From: a bacterium
Lineage (GTDB): Bacteria > Pseudomonadota > Alphaproteobacteria > Rs-D84
Length of the DNA stretch: 41,240 nucleotides
Direction: 5' to 3'
NCBI GenBank assembly: GCA_014803525.1
Contig: JAAVBP010000018.1
Location: 1-41,240, forward strand
The notes under the pieces are model-generated. The model made no database searches and was not told the origin of the DNA. It was given only the letters and a program-made list of their open reading frames with translations. This document shows positions 1 to 7,748 of this stretch, one piece after another. The number at the start of each line of letters is the position of its first letter. The stretch's first letter is position 1. A program made the translations under genes and the position numbers.

Positions 1-453
1 AAGGGAATGTTCCAGAAAACATTTAGTGGATGCGGCAGTCTAAAAACAATTCCATCAGGGCTGTTTGATGGGATATCTGGCGATGCGGCTGATAGCATGT
101 TCAGTAGCACATTTAGTGGTTGCACCGGCCTGACATCGATTCCGGAAAATCTGTTTGCAGGGATATCCGGCTGGCCGGCCAACAGCATGTTCTCTGGTAC
201 ATTTGAGGATTGCAGCGGCCTGACATCGATTCCGGAAAAATTGTTCGGAAATATGAATAATTATCCACAGACTTATATGTTTAAGGACACGTTTAAGGGG
301 TGTACCGGTTTAACAGGGCCGTCCGCGCGGATAAACAATAAGCCGTTGTATGACTATTTTTTAACACTGGTTAATTCATCGTGGGGCAGTGGCTGTTACA
401 GGGGGGCAACAGGCCTGTCAGATTATAGTAGTATTCCGTCAAAGATGAAATAA
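1..453 (+). CDS. BspA-like leucine-rich repeat surface protein, C-terminal part
   Basis: The reading frame is open to the left edge, so only the C-terminal end is seen. It holds three full copies and one partial copy of a 30-residue repeat beginning at bases 7, 97, 187 and 277. The pattern is MFxxTFxxCxxLxxIPxxLFxxI, a Cys/Leu-rich form like the BspA-type or PARCEL/DUF285 leucine-rich repeats of bacterial surface proteins. Such repeats usually mediate binding or adhesion. After the repeats comes a short non-repetitive tail of about 35 residues with no membrane anchor, LPXTG motif or barrel domain, so anchoring must lie upstream or be absent. The gene ends in an intrinsic terminator that overlaps its stop codon. 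The family call is fairly firm; the biological role is inference. Confidence 0.7.
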   Translation, partial: KGMFQKTFSGCGSLKTIPSGLFDGISGDAADSMFSSTFSGCTGLTSIPENLFAGISGWPANSMFSGTFEDCSGLTSIPEKLFGNMNNYPQTYMFKDTFKGCTGLTGPSARINNKPLYDYFLTLVNSSWGSGCYRGATGLSDYSSIPSKMK

Positions 454-480
454 AATCGCCTGTGTGGGCGATTTTATTTT
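452..480 (+). terminator. Intrinsic terminator of the repeat protein gene
   Basis: A perfect 9-bp stem (452-460 with 467-475) with a 6-nt loop is followed by a T-rich tail. It starts one base into the stop codon. Confidence 0.8.
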
Positions 481-482
481 GT

Positions 483-511
483 TTGCAATATCGGAAAAAC
501 CGCTATAAAAT
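483..511 (+). promoter_or_regulatory. Sigma70-like promoter of lemA
   Basis: TTGCAA (483-488), a 17-nt spacer and TAAAAT (506-511) lie just upstream of the AAGGAG ribosome binding site of lemA. Confidence 0.5.
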
Positions 512-541
512 ATATGCATAAATAAACAAAGGAGCTTTATT

Positions 542-1081
542 ATGTGGATTGCGATTGCTGTTGTTGCGTTATTGGTTTTGTATGTTGTTGCCGTTTATAA
601 TGGATTGGTTGCCCGCCGCACCCAGGCGCGCGAGGCATGGGCCACAATTGATACACAATTAAAGCGTCGTTATGATTTGATTCCGAACCTGGTCGCCAGT
701 GTCAAGGGTGCGGCCGCCCATGAAAAAGATACACTGAATGCCGTGATTGCGGCACGCAATGCCGCAATGTCCGCCACCGGTCCGGACAAAGGGGATGCAG
801 AAAACAAGCTGACCCAGACGTTGAAAAGTATCTTTGCACTCTCCGAAAGTTATCCGACATTAAAGGCAAACGAGAACTTTTTGGAACTGCAACGTGAAAT
901 CACCGACACGGAAACCAAAATTCAGGCCGCGCGTCAGTTCTATAATACGGTTGTAATGGGCCTGAACACATCGATTCAGCAGTTCCCGTCGAACATCGTT
1001 GCGCGTATGTTTGGGTTCATGCCAGAAAAGTTTTTCGAAATTGATGAATCTGAAAAGAAAGCGCCAAAGGTTGAATTTTAA
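542..1081 (+). CDS. lemA: LemA family protein
   Basis: A 179-aa protein with one N-terminal membrane segment (about residues 2-20) followed by a long helical region. It carries the family hallmarks: the RRTQAREAWATIDTQLKRR stretch, then the DLIPNLVASVKG segment, and a C-terminal FGFMPEKFFEIDE motif. LemA proteins are membrane-anchored with the helical domain facing outward; their molecular function is not settled. Many family members sit next to an M48 peptidase or a TPM-domain gene. Here neither is adjacent, and the gene is flanked by a terminated surface gene and by rpsD, so it appears monocistronic. An AAGGAG ribosome binding site lies 7 nt before the ATG. Confidence 0.92.
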   Translation: MWIAIAVVALLVLYVVAVYNGLVARRTQAREAWATIDTQLKRRYDLIPNLVASVKGAAAHEKDTLNAVIAARNAAMSATGPDKGDAENKLTQTLKSIFALSESYPTLKANENFLELQREITDTETKIQAARQFYNTVVMGLNTSIQQFPSNIVARMFGFMPEKFFEIDESEKKAPKVEF

Positions 1082-1090
1082 TAAAAACAC

Positions 1091-1164
1091 TTGATTTTCG
1101 TCATAAAACACTATAAACTAGGCACCGCTGGGTAATCAGAACTGATTAAGCAGCGGTGCTTTTT
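1091..1164 (+). promoter_or_regulatory. rpsD promoter with terminator-like leader hairpin
   Basis: TTGATT (1091-1096), a 17-nt spacer and TAAACT (1114-1119) form a candidate promoter. Right after the expected start lies a 38-nt hairpin: a 9-bp stem (1122-1130 with 1151-1159), a 2x2 internal loop, then a further stem (1133-1139 with 1142-1148) and a T run at 1160-1164. It could be the lemA terminator, or an attenuator within the rpsD leader if the promoter is used. S4 regulates its own operon in other bacteria, so regulation at this site is plausible but unproven. Confidence 0.5.
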
Positions 1165-1229
1165 GGTCCCGTATGTGATAAGGATTCTGTTTGGTGCCCG
1201 GCGCCTAAAAAAACCAAAAGGATGAAATT

Positions 1230-1862
1230 ATGGCAAGAGCAGGTGCAAAACGTAGCACTCGTAAATTGAAAATCAGCCGTCGCCTGGGTGTAAACCTGTG
1301 GGGTCAGGCGAAATCTCCGTTTAACAAGCGTAAGTACAAGCCGGGTCAGCATGGGCCGACATCACGTGGCGGTAATTCTTCGGATTATGCAAAACAGATG
1401 CGCGCAAAACAGACGCTGAAGGGTTACTATGGTAACATCGGTGAAAAGAAGTTCCGTGCATATTACCTGGAAGCGGATAATATGAAGGGTGACGCGCCGG
1501 AAAACTTGATCGGTTTGTTGGAACGTCGTTTGGATGCGGTTGTATATCGTTCTAAATTGGCGCCGACAGTATTCTCGGCCCGCCAGTTGGTCAGTCACGG
1601 TCACATCTATGTCAATGGCCAGCGTGTTAAGATTGCGTCATATCGCGTAAAGCCGGGCGATGTTATCACCGTCAGTGAAAAGGCAAAACAGATGCCGTTG
1701 GTTGTGTTGGCGTTGGAATCTGCGGAACGCACATTCCCGGATTACATCAGCGTAGACAGCGCGAACTTTACCGCGACATTCACACGCGTACCGGCATTTG
1801 CGGATGTTCCGTACCCGGTTCAGATGTTCCCGGAATTGGTTATCGAATTCTATTCTCGTTAA
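1230..1862 (+). CDS. rpsD: Small ribosomal subunit protein S4
   Basis: A 210-aa protein of normal family length. The N-terminal part is basic and contains the GQHG motif; the S4 RNA-binding domain spans about residues 95-160 ([31 protein letters not shown]). S4 binds 16S rRNA directly and starts assembly of the 30S body. Here it is a single gene between two terminators, outside the alpha operon where S4 sits in gammaproteobacteria; isolated rpsD is common in Alphaproteobacteria. An AAGGA site precedes the ATG. Confidence 0.97.
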   Translation: MARAGAKRSTRKLKISRRLGVNLWGQAKSPFNKRKYKPGQHGPTSRGGNSSDYAKQMRAKQTLKGYYGNIGEKKFRAYYLEADNMKGDAPENLIGLLERRLDAVVYRSKLAPTVFSARQLVSHGHIYVNGQRVKIASYRVKPGDVITVSEKAKQMPLVVLALESAERTFPDYISVDSANFTATFTRVPAFADVPYPVQMFPELVIEFYSR

Positions 1863-1884
1863 TAGATTGGGACTGCAAAACCAA

Positions 1885-1911
1885 AATCCCGCCGCGTGGC
1901 GGGATTTTTTT
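1885..1911 (+). terminator. rpsD terminator
   Basis: ATCCCGCC pairs with GGCGGGAT across a 4-nt loop, followed by a run of seven T. Confidence 0.85.
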
Positions 1912-1937
1912 CCTGTGGAAAAACGTGTGTTATATAT

Positions 1938-2009
1938 TATAATGTAGATACAGTCACTAAACATAAATTGCGTCTATGCGTTCCGGGGTCTTCCCGGAAT
2001 GTTTTTTTT
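1938..2009 (+). promoter_or_regulatory. Candidate short transcript or attenuated leader before trpS
   Basis: A perfect TATAAT box (1938-1943) is followed about 40 nt later by a 7-bp hairpin (1981-1987 with 1993-1999) and a T8 run (2002-2009). There is no good -35 box. The result would be a transcript of about 60 nt ending before trpS. I see no tryptophan-rich leader peptide and no T-box, so if this regulates trpS the mechanism is not a known one. A second A/T-rich -10 candidate lies at 2048-2053. Confidence 0.35.
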
Positions 2010-2079
2010 GATTTTTTTTTATGCTTTTATTTTTATATGAAATACAGTAAAATGCTGTGTAATAGAAAGGGTATATTTT

Positions 2080-3072
2080 ATGTCGGATAAAATTGTTTTG
2101 ACTGGAATAAAACCAACTGGTATGCCGCACCTGGGGAACTATGTGGGGGCGTTAAAGCCATTGGTTGAAATGTCGCGTACAAATAAAACCTATATGTTTA
2201 TTGCGGATTTGCATGCATTGAATACGGTGCATGATGCCGCGGTCTTGCGTCGGCATACGTACGAGATTGCCGCAATGTTGGTTGCATTGGGGCTGGATTT
2301 AAATAACGCTATACTATTCCGCCAATCGGATATAGTAGAGGTTGCACAATTGTCCACCATGCTGATGAATGTTACGCCAAAGGGGTTGATGAACCGTGCG
2401 CATTCTTATAAGGCCGCCATGGATAAAAATGCGGCGGCAGGTTTGGATACGGACGCGGGTGTGAATATGGGGCTCTATACCTATCCGATATTAATGACGG
2501 CGGATATTTTGTTATATGACGCGGATATTGTTCCTGTTGGTGCAGACCAGAAGCAGCATGTTGAATTTGCACGTGATATTGCGGGATATTTTAATAATAC
2601 ATATGGCCTTACATTTAAAATGCCGGAACCCGTCATTGGCCAAGATGCTGGGGTTATCCCGGGGTTGGATGGTCGCAAGATGAGTAAATCTTATGACAAT
2701 ACAATTCCATTATTTTGCGCATCGAATGAATTAAAAAAGAAGATTATGCGCATTATAACGGACAGCAAACTGCCGGATGAGCCAAAAGATCCGGATACAT
2801 CAACCATATTTCAATTATATAAACATTTTGCACAACCGGATGAAATTGCGGCGCTACGTCAAAAATTCTTGGCCGGTGGCATGGGGTATGGTGATGCCAA
2901 AAAGATTTTGTTTGAAAAAATAGATTCTGTTTTGGCCGCACCGCGTGCGGAATACGATCGTCTGATGGCAAATACGGACGAATTGGATAAGATTTTGGAC
3001 AATGGCGCGGCGCGTGCGCGCATTGCCGCAGAAAAAACATACACACGTGTGCGCCAGGCAATGTTGGGATAA
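2080..3072 (+). CDS. trpS: Tryptophan--tRNA ligase
   Basis: A 330-aa class Ic aminoacyl-tRNA synthetase that activates tryptophan and charges tRNA-Trp. The HIGH-equivalent is PHLGN at residues 16-20 and the KMSKS loop is exact at 200-204. The length matches bacterial TrpRS (about 330 aa). It is the first gene of a run with the SIMPL-domain gene (27-nt gap) and xerC (3-nt gap). A GAAAGG site precedes the ATG. Confidence 0.97.
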   Translation: MSDKIVLTGIKPTGMPHLGNYVGALKPLVEMSRTNKTYMFIADLHALNTVHDAAVLRRHTYEIAAMLVALGLDLNNAILFRQSDIVEVAQLSTMLMNVTPKGLMNRAHSYKAAMDKNAAAGLDTDAGVNMGLYTYPILMTADILLYDADIVPVGADQKQHVEFARDIAGYFNNTYGLTFKMPEPVIGQDAGVIPGLDGRKMSKSYDNTIPLFCASNELKKKIMRIITDSKLPDEPKDPDTSTIFQLYKHFAQPDEIAALRQKFLAGGMGYGDAKKILFEKIDSVLAAPRAEYDRLMANTDELDKILDNGAARARIAAEKTYTRVRQAMLG

Positions 3073-3099
3073 ATAAAACACTAAGGAAAGGAGAAGGGC

Positions 3100-3831
3100 A
3101 TGAACAAAAGAATTATATGGATTGCGGGATTTGTTGCATTTGCGGCATTGTTGGTGGCGATATCGCCGGATTCACCAAAAACACCGCGTACGATTGCAGT
3201 CACTGGCGAGTGTTTAACCACCGCGCCCAAGGATAGAACTGCAATTACATTGCGTGTGACGACATTGGATAAATCGGCGGCTGCGTCTATGAAACAGGCG
3301 TCCGAGAAAATTGCCCAAATAACAGAATATCTGAAAACCCAAGACGTCAAAATGCAAACAACCCAATTTGACTCTTATGAAAAAACAGAGTGGGATCGGG
3401 TGGCACAAAAAACTGTATCATTGGGAATTGAAACAAATATCGCGGTTGAGGTTTCTGCCACCAGTATTGATATCATCGAAGGTATTTTGACAAAGTTTGC
3501 TGGTATGCCAAATGTATATTCTGAAAACCTGCGTATGTTTACCAGTTCCGAGGCCATGCAACCCGTAATGGAAGAATGTTTGGGTGTGGCGGTTGAAAAC
3601 GCGCGCACGCGTGCAAACGCGCTGGCGGCGGGTGACGGACGCCGCGCCGGCAAGATGTTGGCTGTGGAATATGGTGCGTCTGGTTCGAATATTGCACGTC
3701 CGACATCAAATTTCCTGCGCAGTGCAAAAATGTCGGTCGCCGAAGATGCGGCCGCATACTCCGGTGGCGGTATCGTATCCCAGGATACCCAGGTAACTGT
3801 TAATGTATCGGCTGTTTTTGAAATCAGATAA
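3100..3831 (+). CDS. SIMPL (DUF541) domain exported protein
   Basis: A 243-aa protein with an N-terminal hydrophobic segment (about residues 4-21) that is a signal peptide or anchor, followed by a SIMPL/DUF541 domain. Typical features are the IAVTGE opening strand, the central stretch on pairs of derived variables, and the C-terminal VTVNVSAVFEI strand. The family is periplasmic or outer-membrane associated in gram-negative bacteria (for example E. coli YggE) and is linked loosely to oxidative stress; its biochemical role is unknown. It sits between trpS and xerC on one strand. AAGGAGAAGGG lies before the ATG. Confidence 0.85.
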   Translation: MNKRIIWIAGFVAFAALLVAISPDSPKTPRTIAVTGECLTTAPKDRTAITLRVTTLDKSAAASMKQASEKIAQITEYLKTQDVKMQTTQFDSYEKTEWDRVAQKTVSLGIETNIAVEVSATSIDIIEGILTKFAGMPNVYSENLRMFTSSEAMQPVMEECLGVAVENARTRANALAAGDGRRAGKMLAVEYGASGSNIARPTSNFLRSAKMSVAEDAAAYSGGGIVSQDTQVTVNVSAVFEIR

Positions 3832-3834
3832 AAA

Positions 3835-4758
3835 ATGAACGAAGCCGTCGCCGCGTTTATCGAATATTTAACGCAGACCAAACATTATTCTGCGCACACG
3901 GCGATGGCTTATGAAATGGATATTGCTGATTTCTTAAAATTCTATACTGATTACGTGGGTGGGGAACCGGTGTTGTCAGATATGGCGCGCGTGGATACAT
4001 TGTGCTTTCGCGGATGGTTGGCATCACGTATGCGGCGTGGCCTGGGGGCAAAATCAACCGCGCGGGCCATGTCGTCACTGCGTGGATTTTTTCGTTTTTT
4101 AAGCAAACAGCATGGCATAAAAAATAACGCAATCGGTCTGATTTCTTCACCAAAGGTCCCGCGCAAATTGTCCAAGGCAATTGAAAACACCGATATTGAA
4201 AACATGCGCACCGCAATCCAAGATATTGACGGTGCCGAACCCTGGGTTGCTGCGCGCGACTGGGCGTTGGTTGTGCTGATTTTTGGATGTGGTTTGCGTA
4301 TATCAGAGGCATTGGCAATTCGTAACAGTGATATAAGCGGTCGGCCAGAATCATTACGTATCATGGGCAAGGGACGAAAAGAGCGGATAATCCCGGTGTT
4401 GGCCCCTGTGTATGATGCAATTGATAAATATATATCAATGCGTCCGTTTGGTAATGCGCCAGATGATAATTTGTTTCGCAGTGTTCGCGGCCTGCCGATG
4501 TCGGCACGTATGGCGGAAAAAGTTGTTGAGAAATTGCGAAATTATCTGCAGTTGCCAGATTATGTCACGCCGCATGCATTGCGTCATACCTTTGCGACAT
4601 CACTGTTGGGTGGTGGGGCGGATTTGCGCACGTTGCAAGAATTGTTGGGGCATTCGTCGTTATCTACTACGCAATTGTATACCAAGGTTAATATGGCCGA
4701 AATCAGCAATATTTACGCACATGCACATCCGCGTGCACAGATTATGCCAGATGACTAA
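3835..4758 (+). CDS. xerC: Tyrosine recombinase XerC
   Basis: A 307-aa tyrosine recombinase with an N-terminal SAM-like DNA-binding domain (residues 1-90) and a C-terminal catalytic domain. All catalytic residues are visible: R155 (GLRISEAL), K179 (GKGRKER), H247 and R250 (HALRHTFAT), H273 (LGHSSLSTT) and nucleophile Y282. With XerD it resolves chromosome dimers at dif near division. Assignment to XerC rather than XerD or a phage integrase rests on length, an ordinary housekeeping context and the LLGHSSLSTTQLYT motif. It begins 3 nt after the SIMPL gene stop, so translation is probably coupled. Confidence 0.85.
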   Translation: MNEAVAAFIEYLTQTKHYSAHTAMAYEMDIADFLKFYTDYVGGEPVLSDMARVDTLCFRGWLASRMRRGLGAKSTARAMSSLRGFFRFLSKQHGIKNNAIGLISSPKVPRKLSKAIENTDIENMRTAIQDIDGAEPWVAARDWALVVLIFGCGLRISEALAIRNSDISGRPESLRIMGKGRKERIIPVLAPVYDAIDKYISMRPFGNAPDDNLFRSVRGLPMSARMAEKVVEKLRNYLQLPDYVTPHALRHTFATSLLGGGADLRTLQELLGHSSLSTTQLYTKVNMAEISNIYAHAHPRAQIMPDD

Positions 4759-5075
4759 AATTCTGCCAGCTTAACCAAGCCAGGGTTTGTTTCGGATGGC
4801 GTCTTTTTAAATATATAATACATCGCGCCTGCAAATACCGCGCCCGCCGCCACAGATATCAGAACGATTTTGCCTGTATCAGATTTCTTTTTTGCGTGCG
4901 TTTTTGTTGTGCCATATTCCGGGCATTTCTCAGGCATTGTTGTGCACAGATACAATTGTGATTGGTTTGTGCCATGATCTATGCCGCCATCTTCGGGGCG
5001 TGGTGTTGATGCGCGTGATATCACAGGAGTCGTTGCCAATGTCAAACATAAAAATATTGCCAAAGCCTTATTCAT
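4755..5075 (-). CDS. Small exported membrane protein, unknown function
   Basis: A 106-aa protein, not recognised. It has an N-terminal signal peptide (about residues 1-23, NKALAIFLCLTLATTPVISRAS), a soluble segment with two cysteines, a Lys-rich stretch, and a membrane segment near residues 68-88. The ATG at 5075 is preferred over the GTG one codon upstream because AGAGGG then sits at the proper distance. Its 3' end overlaps the convergent xerC stop by 4 nt. Its promoter carries a perfect inverted repeat. Confidence 0.65.
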   Translation of the reverse strand: MNKALAIFLCLTLATTPVISRASTPRPEDGGIDHGTNQSQLYLCTTMPEKCPEYGTTKTHAKKKSDTGKIVLISVAAGAVFAGAMYYIFKKTPSETNPGLVKLAEF

Positions 5076-5103
5076 CACATCCCTCTTTGTCTTGGTTATA
5101 TGT

Positions 5104-5139
5104 ATAATAATGCTATAGGAATATTAATACAAGTATTAA
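5104..5139 (-). promoter_or_regulatory. Promoter of the small exported protein with an operator-like palindrome
   Basis: On the minus strand, TTGTAT (5127-5132), a 17-nt spacer and TATTAT (5104-5109). A perfect 7-bp inverted repeat with a 2-nt centre (TTAATAC, AA, GTATTAA; 5124-5139) covers the -35 box, as a repressor site would. Confidence 0.5.
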
Positions 5140-5166
5140 ATAATCTGCCAAGGTGGCAGATTATTT
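5138..5166 (-). terminator. smpB terminator hairpin
   Basis: A perfect 12-13-bp stem (5138-5150 with 5154-5166) with a 3-nt loop starts at the smpB stop codon. The T tract on the minus strand is short, so efficiency is uncertain. Confidence 0.6.
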
Positions 5167-5635
5167 ATTTGCCCTTTAATATACGGGCTTTGTTTTTATT
5201 CCATTCGCGTTGTTTAATCGTTTCTCGTTTGTCAATTTTGTTTTTACCATAACCAATCCCCAGCAACACTTTCAATCGTCCGCGATTGTTAAAGTACAAT
5301 TTCAATGGCACAATTGTTGCGCCCTTGTCTTGTAATTTACCGCTAAGCCGGTTTATTTGTGCGCGATGCAACAGCAGTTGGCGTGGGCGACGTTCGTCAA
5401 AATTAATAATGCGTGCGGCGGTTGGTAATTTCTGAATCTCTATCCCAGCCAGCATCAGGTTGCCGTTTCGGTTCTGGACAAATCCGTCGACAATCGTAAC
5501 CAGACCATATCGAATAGATTTTATTTCGGCGCCGGTAAGTGAAATGCCGGCCTCTATCGTATCGTCGATAGAGTATGCATACCGCGCCTTGCGATTTTCA
5601 GAAACCTGGCCTGATTTAATAATTTGTCTTGTCAT
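5165..5635 (-). CDS. smpB: SsrA-binding protein SmpB
   Basis: A 156-aa protein with the SmpB fold: the opening NRKARYAYSIDDTIEAGISLTGAEIKSIR region, the central LHRAQINRL segment, and a basic C-terminal tail (GKNKIDKRETIKQREWNKNKARIL). SmpB binds the tRNA-like domain of tmRNA and brings it to stalled ribosomes, where the tail occupies the empty mRNA channel. Its partner RNA is encoded about 32 kb away in this window. The promoter leaves no room for a leader: the -10 box ends 7 nt before the ATG and there is no ribosome binding site. Confidence 0.97.
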   Translation of the reverse strand: MTRQIIKSGQVSENRKARYAYSIDDTIEAGISLTGAEIKSIRYGLVTIVDGFVQNRNGNLMLAGIEIQKLPTAARIINFDERRPRQLLLHRAQINRLSGKLQDKGATIVPLKLYFNNRGRLKVLLGIGYGKNKIDKRETIKQREWNKNKARILKGK

Positions 5636-5642
5636 GCCAAGA

Positions 5643-5671
5643 ATAATACATCAAAATATAGCATAAATCAA
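5643..5671 (-). promoter_or_regulatory. smpB promoter, leaderless geometry
   Basis: Minus strand: TTGATT (5666-5671), a 17-nt spacer, TATTAT (5643-5648), then 7 nt to the ATG at 5635. Transcription should begin at or next to the start codon. Confidence 0.65.
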
Positions 5672-5678
5672 CTTTTTG

Positions 5679-5687
5679 TGATATGAT
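5679..5687 (+). promoter_or_regulatory. Extended -10 promoter of the basic exported protein
   Basis: TGA followed by TATGAT (5682-5687) forms an extended -10 element 30 nt before the next plus-strand gene. No clear -35 box is visible. Confidence 0.4.
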
Positions 5688-5716
5688 TCAAGAAATAACA
5701 ACAGGACTAATACAAC

Positions 5717-6088
5717 ATGAAAGTAAAATTCAAAGCAGCTGTTTTATCATTGTTAATGGCACTGGGTGGAAATTCTGGTGCGGTGGCGACGGCCGCCACC
5801 GGACAACCAGGTAATGGGGCGCGTTCATCATATGTCGCGAAAAATAAAAAATCGTCGGCCAAATTTCACAGTGGCAAAAAACGCGTGTCGCAGAAAAAGC
5901 CTGCGCCAAAGTCGGCGCAAAAAACAGTGGGTGATGATAAAGATTCTTTTTCCAATGGCGTGCCCAGTCGTCGGCCCGCGGGTACGCGTCGCAGGGCATT
6001 GTACCTAAAAGGCAAGGATCGTCCGGATACCATTCCGGCAGAATCTTTAAAGTTTATTTTGGAACAAGACGAAAAAAGACAGTTATAG
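5717..6088 (+). CDS. Small basic exported protein, unknown function
   Basis: A 123-aa protein, not recognised. It has a clear signal peptide (residues 1 to about 27, ending in GAVATAA) and then a low-complexity Lys/Arg/Ser/Ala-rich body (SGKKRVSQKKPAPKSAQK) and a short acidic end. Secretion to the periplasm is likely; the basic tail might bind nucleic acid, peptidoglycan or LPS, but nothing in the sequence decides this. It is divergent from smpB and convergent with tatD (13-nt gap). Confidence 0.55.
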   Translation: MKVKFKAAVLSLLMALGGNSGAVATAATGQPGNGARSSYVAKNKKSSAKFHSGKKRVSQKKPAPKSAQKTVGDDKDSFSNGVPSRRPAGTRRRALYLKGKDRPDTIPAESLKFILEQDEKRQL

Positions 6089-6101
6089 TCACACGAATAT
6101 A

Positions 6102-6857
6102 TTAACACATTCGCGGGTACAGGTTATGTGTGTTTTGATGCAGCTGGTGCATTAATGTCTCGATATCCACGCCCTTTATCATGGCCAGTACGCGCGCGGT
6201 ATCGGCAACCATAAACGGTTCGCAAGATTTTCCGCGATGCGGTACCGGTGCACAGTATGGGCCGTCCGTTTCAATAACGATACGATCGATTGGTATTTTG
6301 CGAAATGTTTCACGAACCGTATCAGAATTTTTAAATGTTAAAATACCGCTGGCAGAAAAAAAGAACCCGCGATCAAGCATCTTTTTTGCCAAATCCCATG
6401 AACTGGTATAGCAATGCATAACACCGCCGACATCGCCCGTTAATATTTCTGCGGTGTCTGATTCCGCCTCGCGCGTGTGGATTGCCACGGGCAGGGCGGC
6501 GCGGCGCGCGATATCCAATTGTATTTTAAACAGTTCTATTTGTGCCATGCGATTATCTGTGCCATAATGATAATCTAGTCCGATTTCGCCAATGCCAACA
6601 ATGCGCGGGTTCTTCAATACATCGTCTGTCAAATATTTTGTTGCATCCGCCCCCGCATATTCAGGGTGAATTCCAATTGTTGCCCATACGTTATTGTTTT
6701 GCATTGCAATGGCGATTGCGGCATCAATATCGGCCGGATCGGCCGTCGGGCATATGATGGTGTCGACATGCGCATCCGCCGCACGTGCTAAAACATGCGA
6801 CAAATTTTCACCGCACATGGTGGCATCGGTCAAATGACAATGTGTATCTATAAACAT
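6102..6857 (-). CDS. tatD: TatD family metal-dependent hydrolase
   Basis: A 251-aa TIM-barrel hydrolase. Metal ligands are visible: H6 and H8 in DTHCHLTD, the glutamate of GEIGLDY, histidines in IHTREAESD and MHCYTS, and the aspartate of ETDGPY. Members of the family are 3'-5' exonucleases or DNases (TatD, YcfH, YjjV); which subtype this is cannot be decided by eye, though the holB-linked position is typical of the YcfH type. Its ATG overlaps the last 10 nt of holB, so it is translated from the same mRNA. Confidence 0.9.
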   Translation of the reverse strand: MFIDTHCHLTDATMCGENLSHVLARAADAHVDTIICPTADPADIDAAIAIAMQNNNVWATIGIHPEYAGADATKYLTDDVLKNPRIVGIGEIGLDYHYGTDNRMAQIELFKIQLDIARRAALPVAIHTREAESDTAEILTGDVGGVMHCYTSSWDLAKKMLDRGFFFSASGILTFKNSDTVRETFRKIPIDRIVIETDGPYCAPVPHRGKSCEPFMVADTARVLAMIKGVDIETLMHQLHQNTHNLYPRMC

Positions 6858-7747
6858 TTTTTGATTTCCGTTATGATTTTGAATACGGCGATTTCTGGCT
6901 CTAAATTTACGCGTGCGATATCAGCGATTGCATGTGCAACATGCGGATACAAATCGGCCAGTCCAAATGCCGCCACCGCATCCAGCAAAATTCCATGCAT
7001 GTTCGGATCTGGTGCAATTTTTTTTGCGATCCCCATCGTGCGGCCATAATCTGTATTTGGGCTTTTCAACAGTTTTATCAATTCTTCGTAAATGGCATCG
7101 CCACCCGATGATTTTAACGCCGCAATGCGTCCAAAGCTGCCACTGGCCAGGCGCAATGTGTCAGTGCTGATATCGGCATCCGGTATAAATTTCGCACACA
7201 GCTCGCGTAACTGGGATATGCCCAGAGGTCGCATCTTTTCAACGCGTGCGCGCGATCGTATGGTTGGTAATACATTGGCCAATTGGTGTGTAACTAACAA
7301 AAACAATGTTTTTGCGGGCGGTTCTTCCAATAATTTTAAAATCGCGTTTGATGCGGCGGTATTCAGTTCATCCACAGAGTCAATCAATACAACGCGCCAT
7401 TCGCCGGACATGGATGACATTTGCATGCGTTCTATCATTGCGCGAACGGTGTAAACGGAAATAACCTTGCCGTCGGATTTGTTCTTGCCGTCTTTGTCGA
7501 TGTTTCGTGCCAAATCAATTATGAAAAAGTCGCCGACATTTCCATAGATCATCTTTGCGATTTTATATGCCAGTGTCGCCTTGCCGATGCCGCGCGGCCC
7601 GGTCAGCATCCATACCGGATGTATCGGGTGCGTGTCGCGCGTGTTCCATGCATTAATAAAAGACTGTAATACGTCTGCATGTCCAACAAGAGTATCATTA
7701 TCCATCGGATTTGGAAAAGAATACGCGGGCGCTTTGCGTGGTGCCAT
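6848..7747 (-). CDS. holB: DNA polymerase III delta-prime subunit
   Basis: A 299-aa clamp-loader subunit. The first half is a AAA+ module: a P-loop remnant GPRGIGKATLA, the stretch VVLIDSVDELNTAASNAILKLLEEPP, and the SRC-motif equivalent (TIRSRARVEKM, with Ala in place of Cys). The P-loop has Ala in place of Ser/Thr and the zinc-binding cysteines of delta-prime are absent. I chose the ATG at 7747, one base after the dacC stop, because a G-rich site lies upstream; a longer frame reaches 7828 but would lie within dacC. The gene tatD directly downstream is a common partner. Confidence 0.88.
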   Translation of the reverse strand: MAPRKAPAYSFPNPMDNDTLVGHADVLQSFINAWNTRDTHPIHPVWMLTGPRGIGKATLAYKIAKMIYGNVGDFFIIDLARNIDKDGKNKSDGKVISVYTVRAMIERMQMSSMSGEWRVVLIDSVDELNTAASNAILKLLEEPPAKTLFLLVTHQLANVLPTIRSRARVEKMRPLGISQLRELCAKFIPDADISTDTLRLASGSFGRIAALKSSGGDAIYEELIKLLKSPNTDYGRTMGIAKKIAPDPNMHGILLDAVAAFGLADLYPHVAHAIADIARVNLEPEIAVFKIITEIKKCL

Positions 7748-7748
7748 T

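Noticed and set aside
1938..2009. T-box or trp leader peptide for trpS
   Set aside because: No T-box consensus and no run of Trp codons in a short frame ahead of the hairpin.
3835..4758. xerC as a mobile-element integrase
   Set aside because: It is embedded in a housekeeping run with 3-nt spacing to its neighbour and shows no flanking repeats or tRNA.
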